From contig JAISNB010000198.1 in NCBI GenBank assembly GCA_031276435.1, positions 1-13,530 of the forward strand: a DNA stretch of 13,530 nt, read 5' to 3'. The position numbers were made by a program, and so were the translations under genes. Shown here one piece after another: positions 13,418-13,530 of the stretch. The DNA comes from Burkholderiaceae bacterium (GTDB lineage Bacteria > Pseudomonadota > Gammaproteobacteria > Burkholderiales > Burkholderiaceae_C). Under the pieces are notes generated by a model. The model saw only the letters and a list, made by a program, of their open reading frames with translations, did no database searches and was not told the DNA's origin. Within the stretch, counting starts at the first letter, position 1. Each line of letters begins with the position of its first letter.

Positions 13418-13530
13418 ATGACATACAAAGACATCCTCATTGTAATCTTCCTCTTGCTTCCATTTCTGCTTGTTGGATACAAAAATTCATTCAGCAATGG
13501 CATAGTCACTTTCATCAGGTTTTTTGTTTC
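13418..13530 (+). CDS. start of a small hydrophobic hypothetical protein (C-terminus beyond window)
   Basis: The ATG at 13418 opens a frame that is still open at the right edge (37 codons and two bases). It reads MTYKDILIVIFLLLPFLLVG and continues YKNSFSNGIVTF. Residues about 5-20 form a hydrophobic helix, so this is a signal anchor or a small membrane protein. No family is recognisable from so little. The ribosome binding site is weak (CAGG, about 9 nt upstream). A competing open frame from the ATG at about 13361 also reaches the edge, but it gives a His/Gln/Cys-rich peptide that looks less protein-like. Base composition matches the preceding AT-rich gene, so the two may have arrived together. 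Confidence 0.45.
   Translation, partial: MTYKDILIVIFLLLPFLLVGYKNSFSNGIVTFIRFFV

Overview
The window is GC-rich chromosomal DNA, densely packed with genes. The gene content and order point to a betaproteobacterium of the order Burkholderiales, most likely Comamonadaceae: pepA-holC divergent from lptF-lptG, a TctA/TctB transporter, cysB, and a stand-alone GspE/PulE-type ATPase beside a spermidine-synthase-like gene. The family-level assignment is an inference from protein resemblance and was not computed. Long open frames opposite most genes are shadows of strong GC-rich codon bias.

Left part, minus strand (1-4425): transcription runs from a spermidine-synthase-like SAM-fold protein through an overlapping type II secretion/type IV pilus family ATPase to tctB and tctA. 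tctA runs off the left edge. No substrate-binding tctC is present on the visible side of tctBA.

4426-5128 has no credible gene. It is a mosaic of intergenic repeats: two inverted copies of a CGTCATTGCGAGG-type element, C/T-rich palindromic repeats and one hairpin that looks like a terminator. A close inverted copy of one of these repeats lies 7.8 kb away, at 12677-12795.

Middle (5129-9988): pepA, holC and a small Ala/Pro-rich protein form a minus-strand operon. From the same 123-bp intergenic region, lptF and lptG diverge on the plus strand; they encode the membrane subunits of the LPS-export ABC transporter. A short CbiX/SirB-type chelatase overlaps the lptG stop.

Right part (9985-12548): the chelatase, cysB and a class I aminotransferase form a tight group with a sulfur theme. 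Sirohydrochlorin chelation feeds sulfite reductase, CysB regulates sulfate assimilation, and the aminotransferase resembles the methionine-preferring YbdL/MtnE type. All five sulfate-binding residues of CysB sit at the classical positions. A perfect 8-bp inverted repeat covers the cysB start codon.

Right end (12549-13530): after the repeat cluster the base composition becomes visibly AT-richer and rare codons (ATA, AGA, AGG, GGA) appear. This stretch carries a small membrane-anchored protein of unknown family whose frame is broken at a T7 run, followed by the start of a second small hydrophobic protein. It looks like acquired DNA. I found no CRISPR array, tRNA, rRNA, transposase or complete new system; the broken small-protein locus and the shared repeats are the parts most worth a second look.
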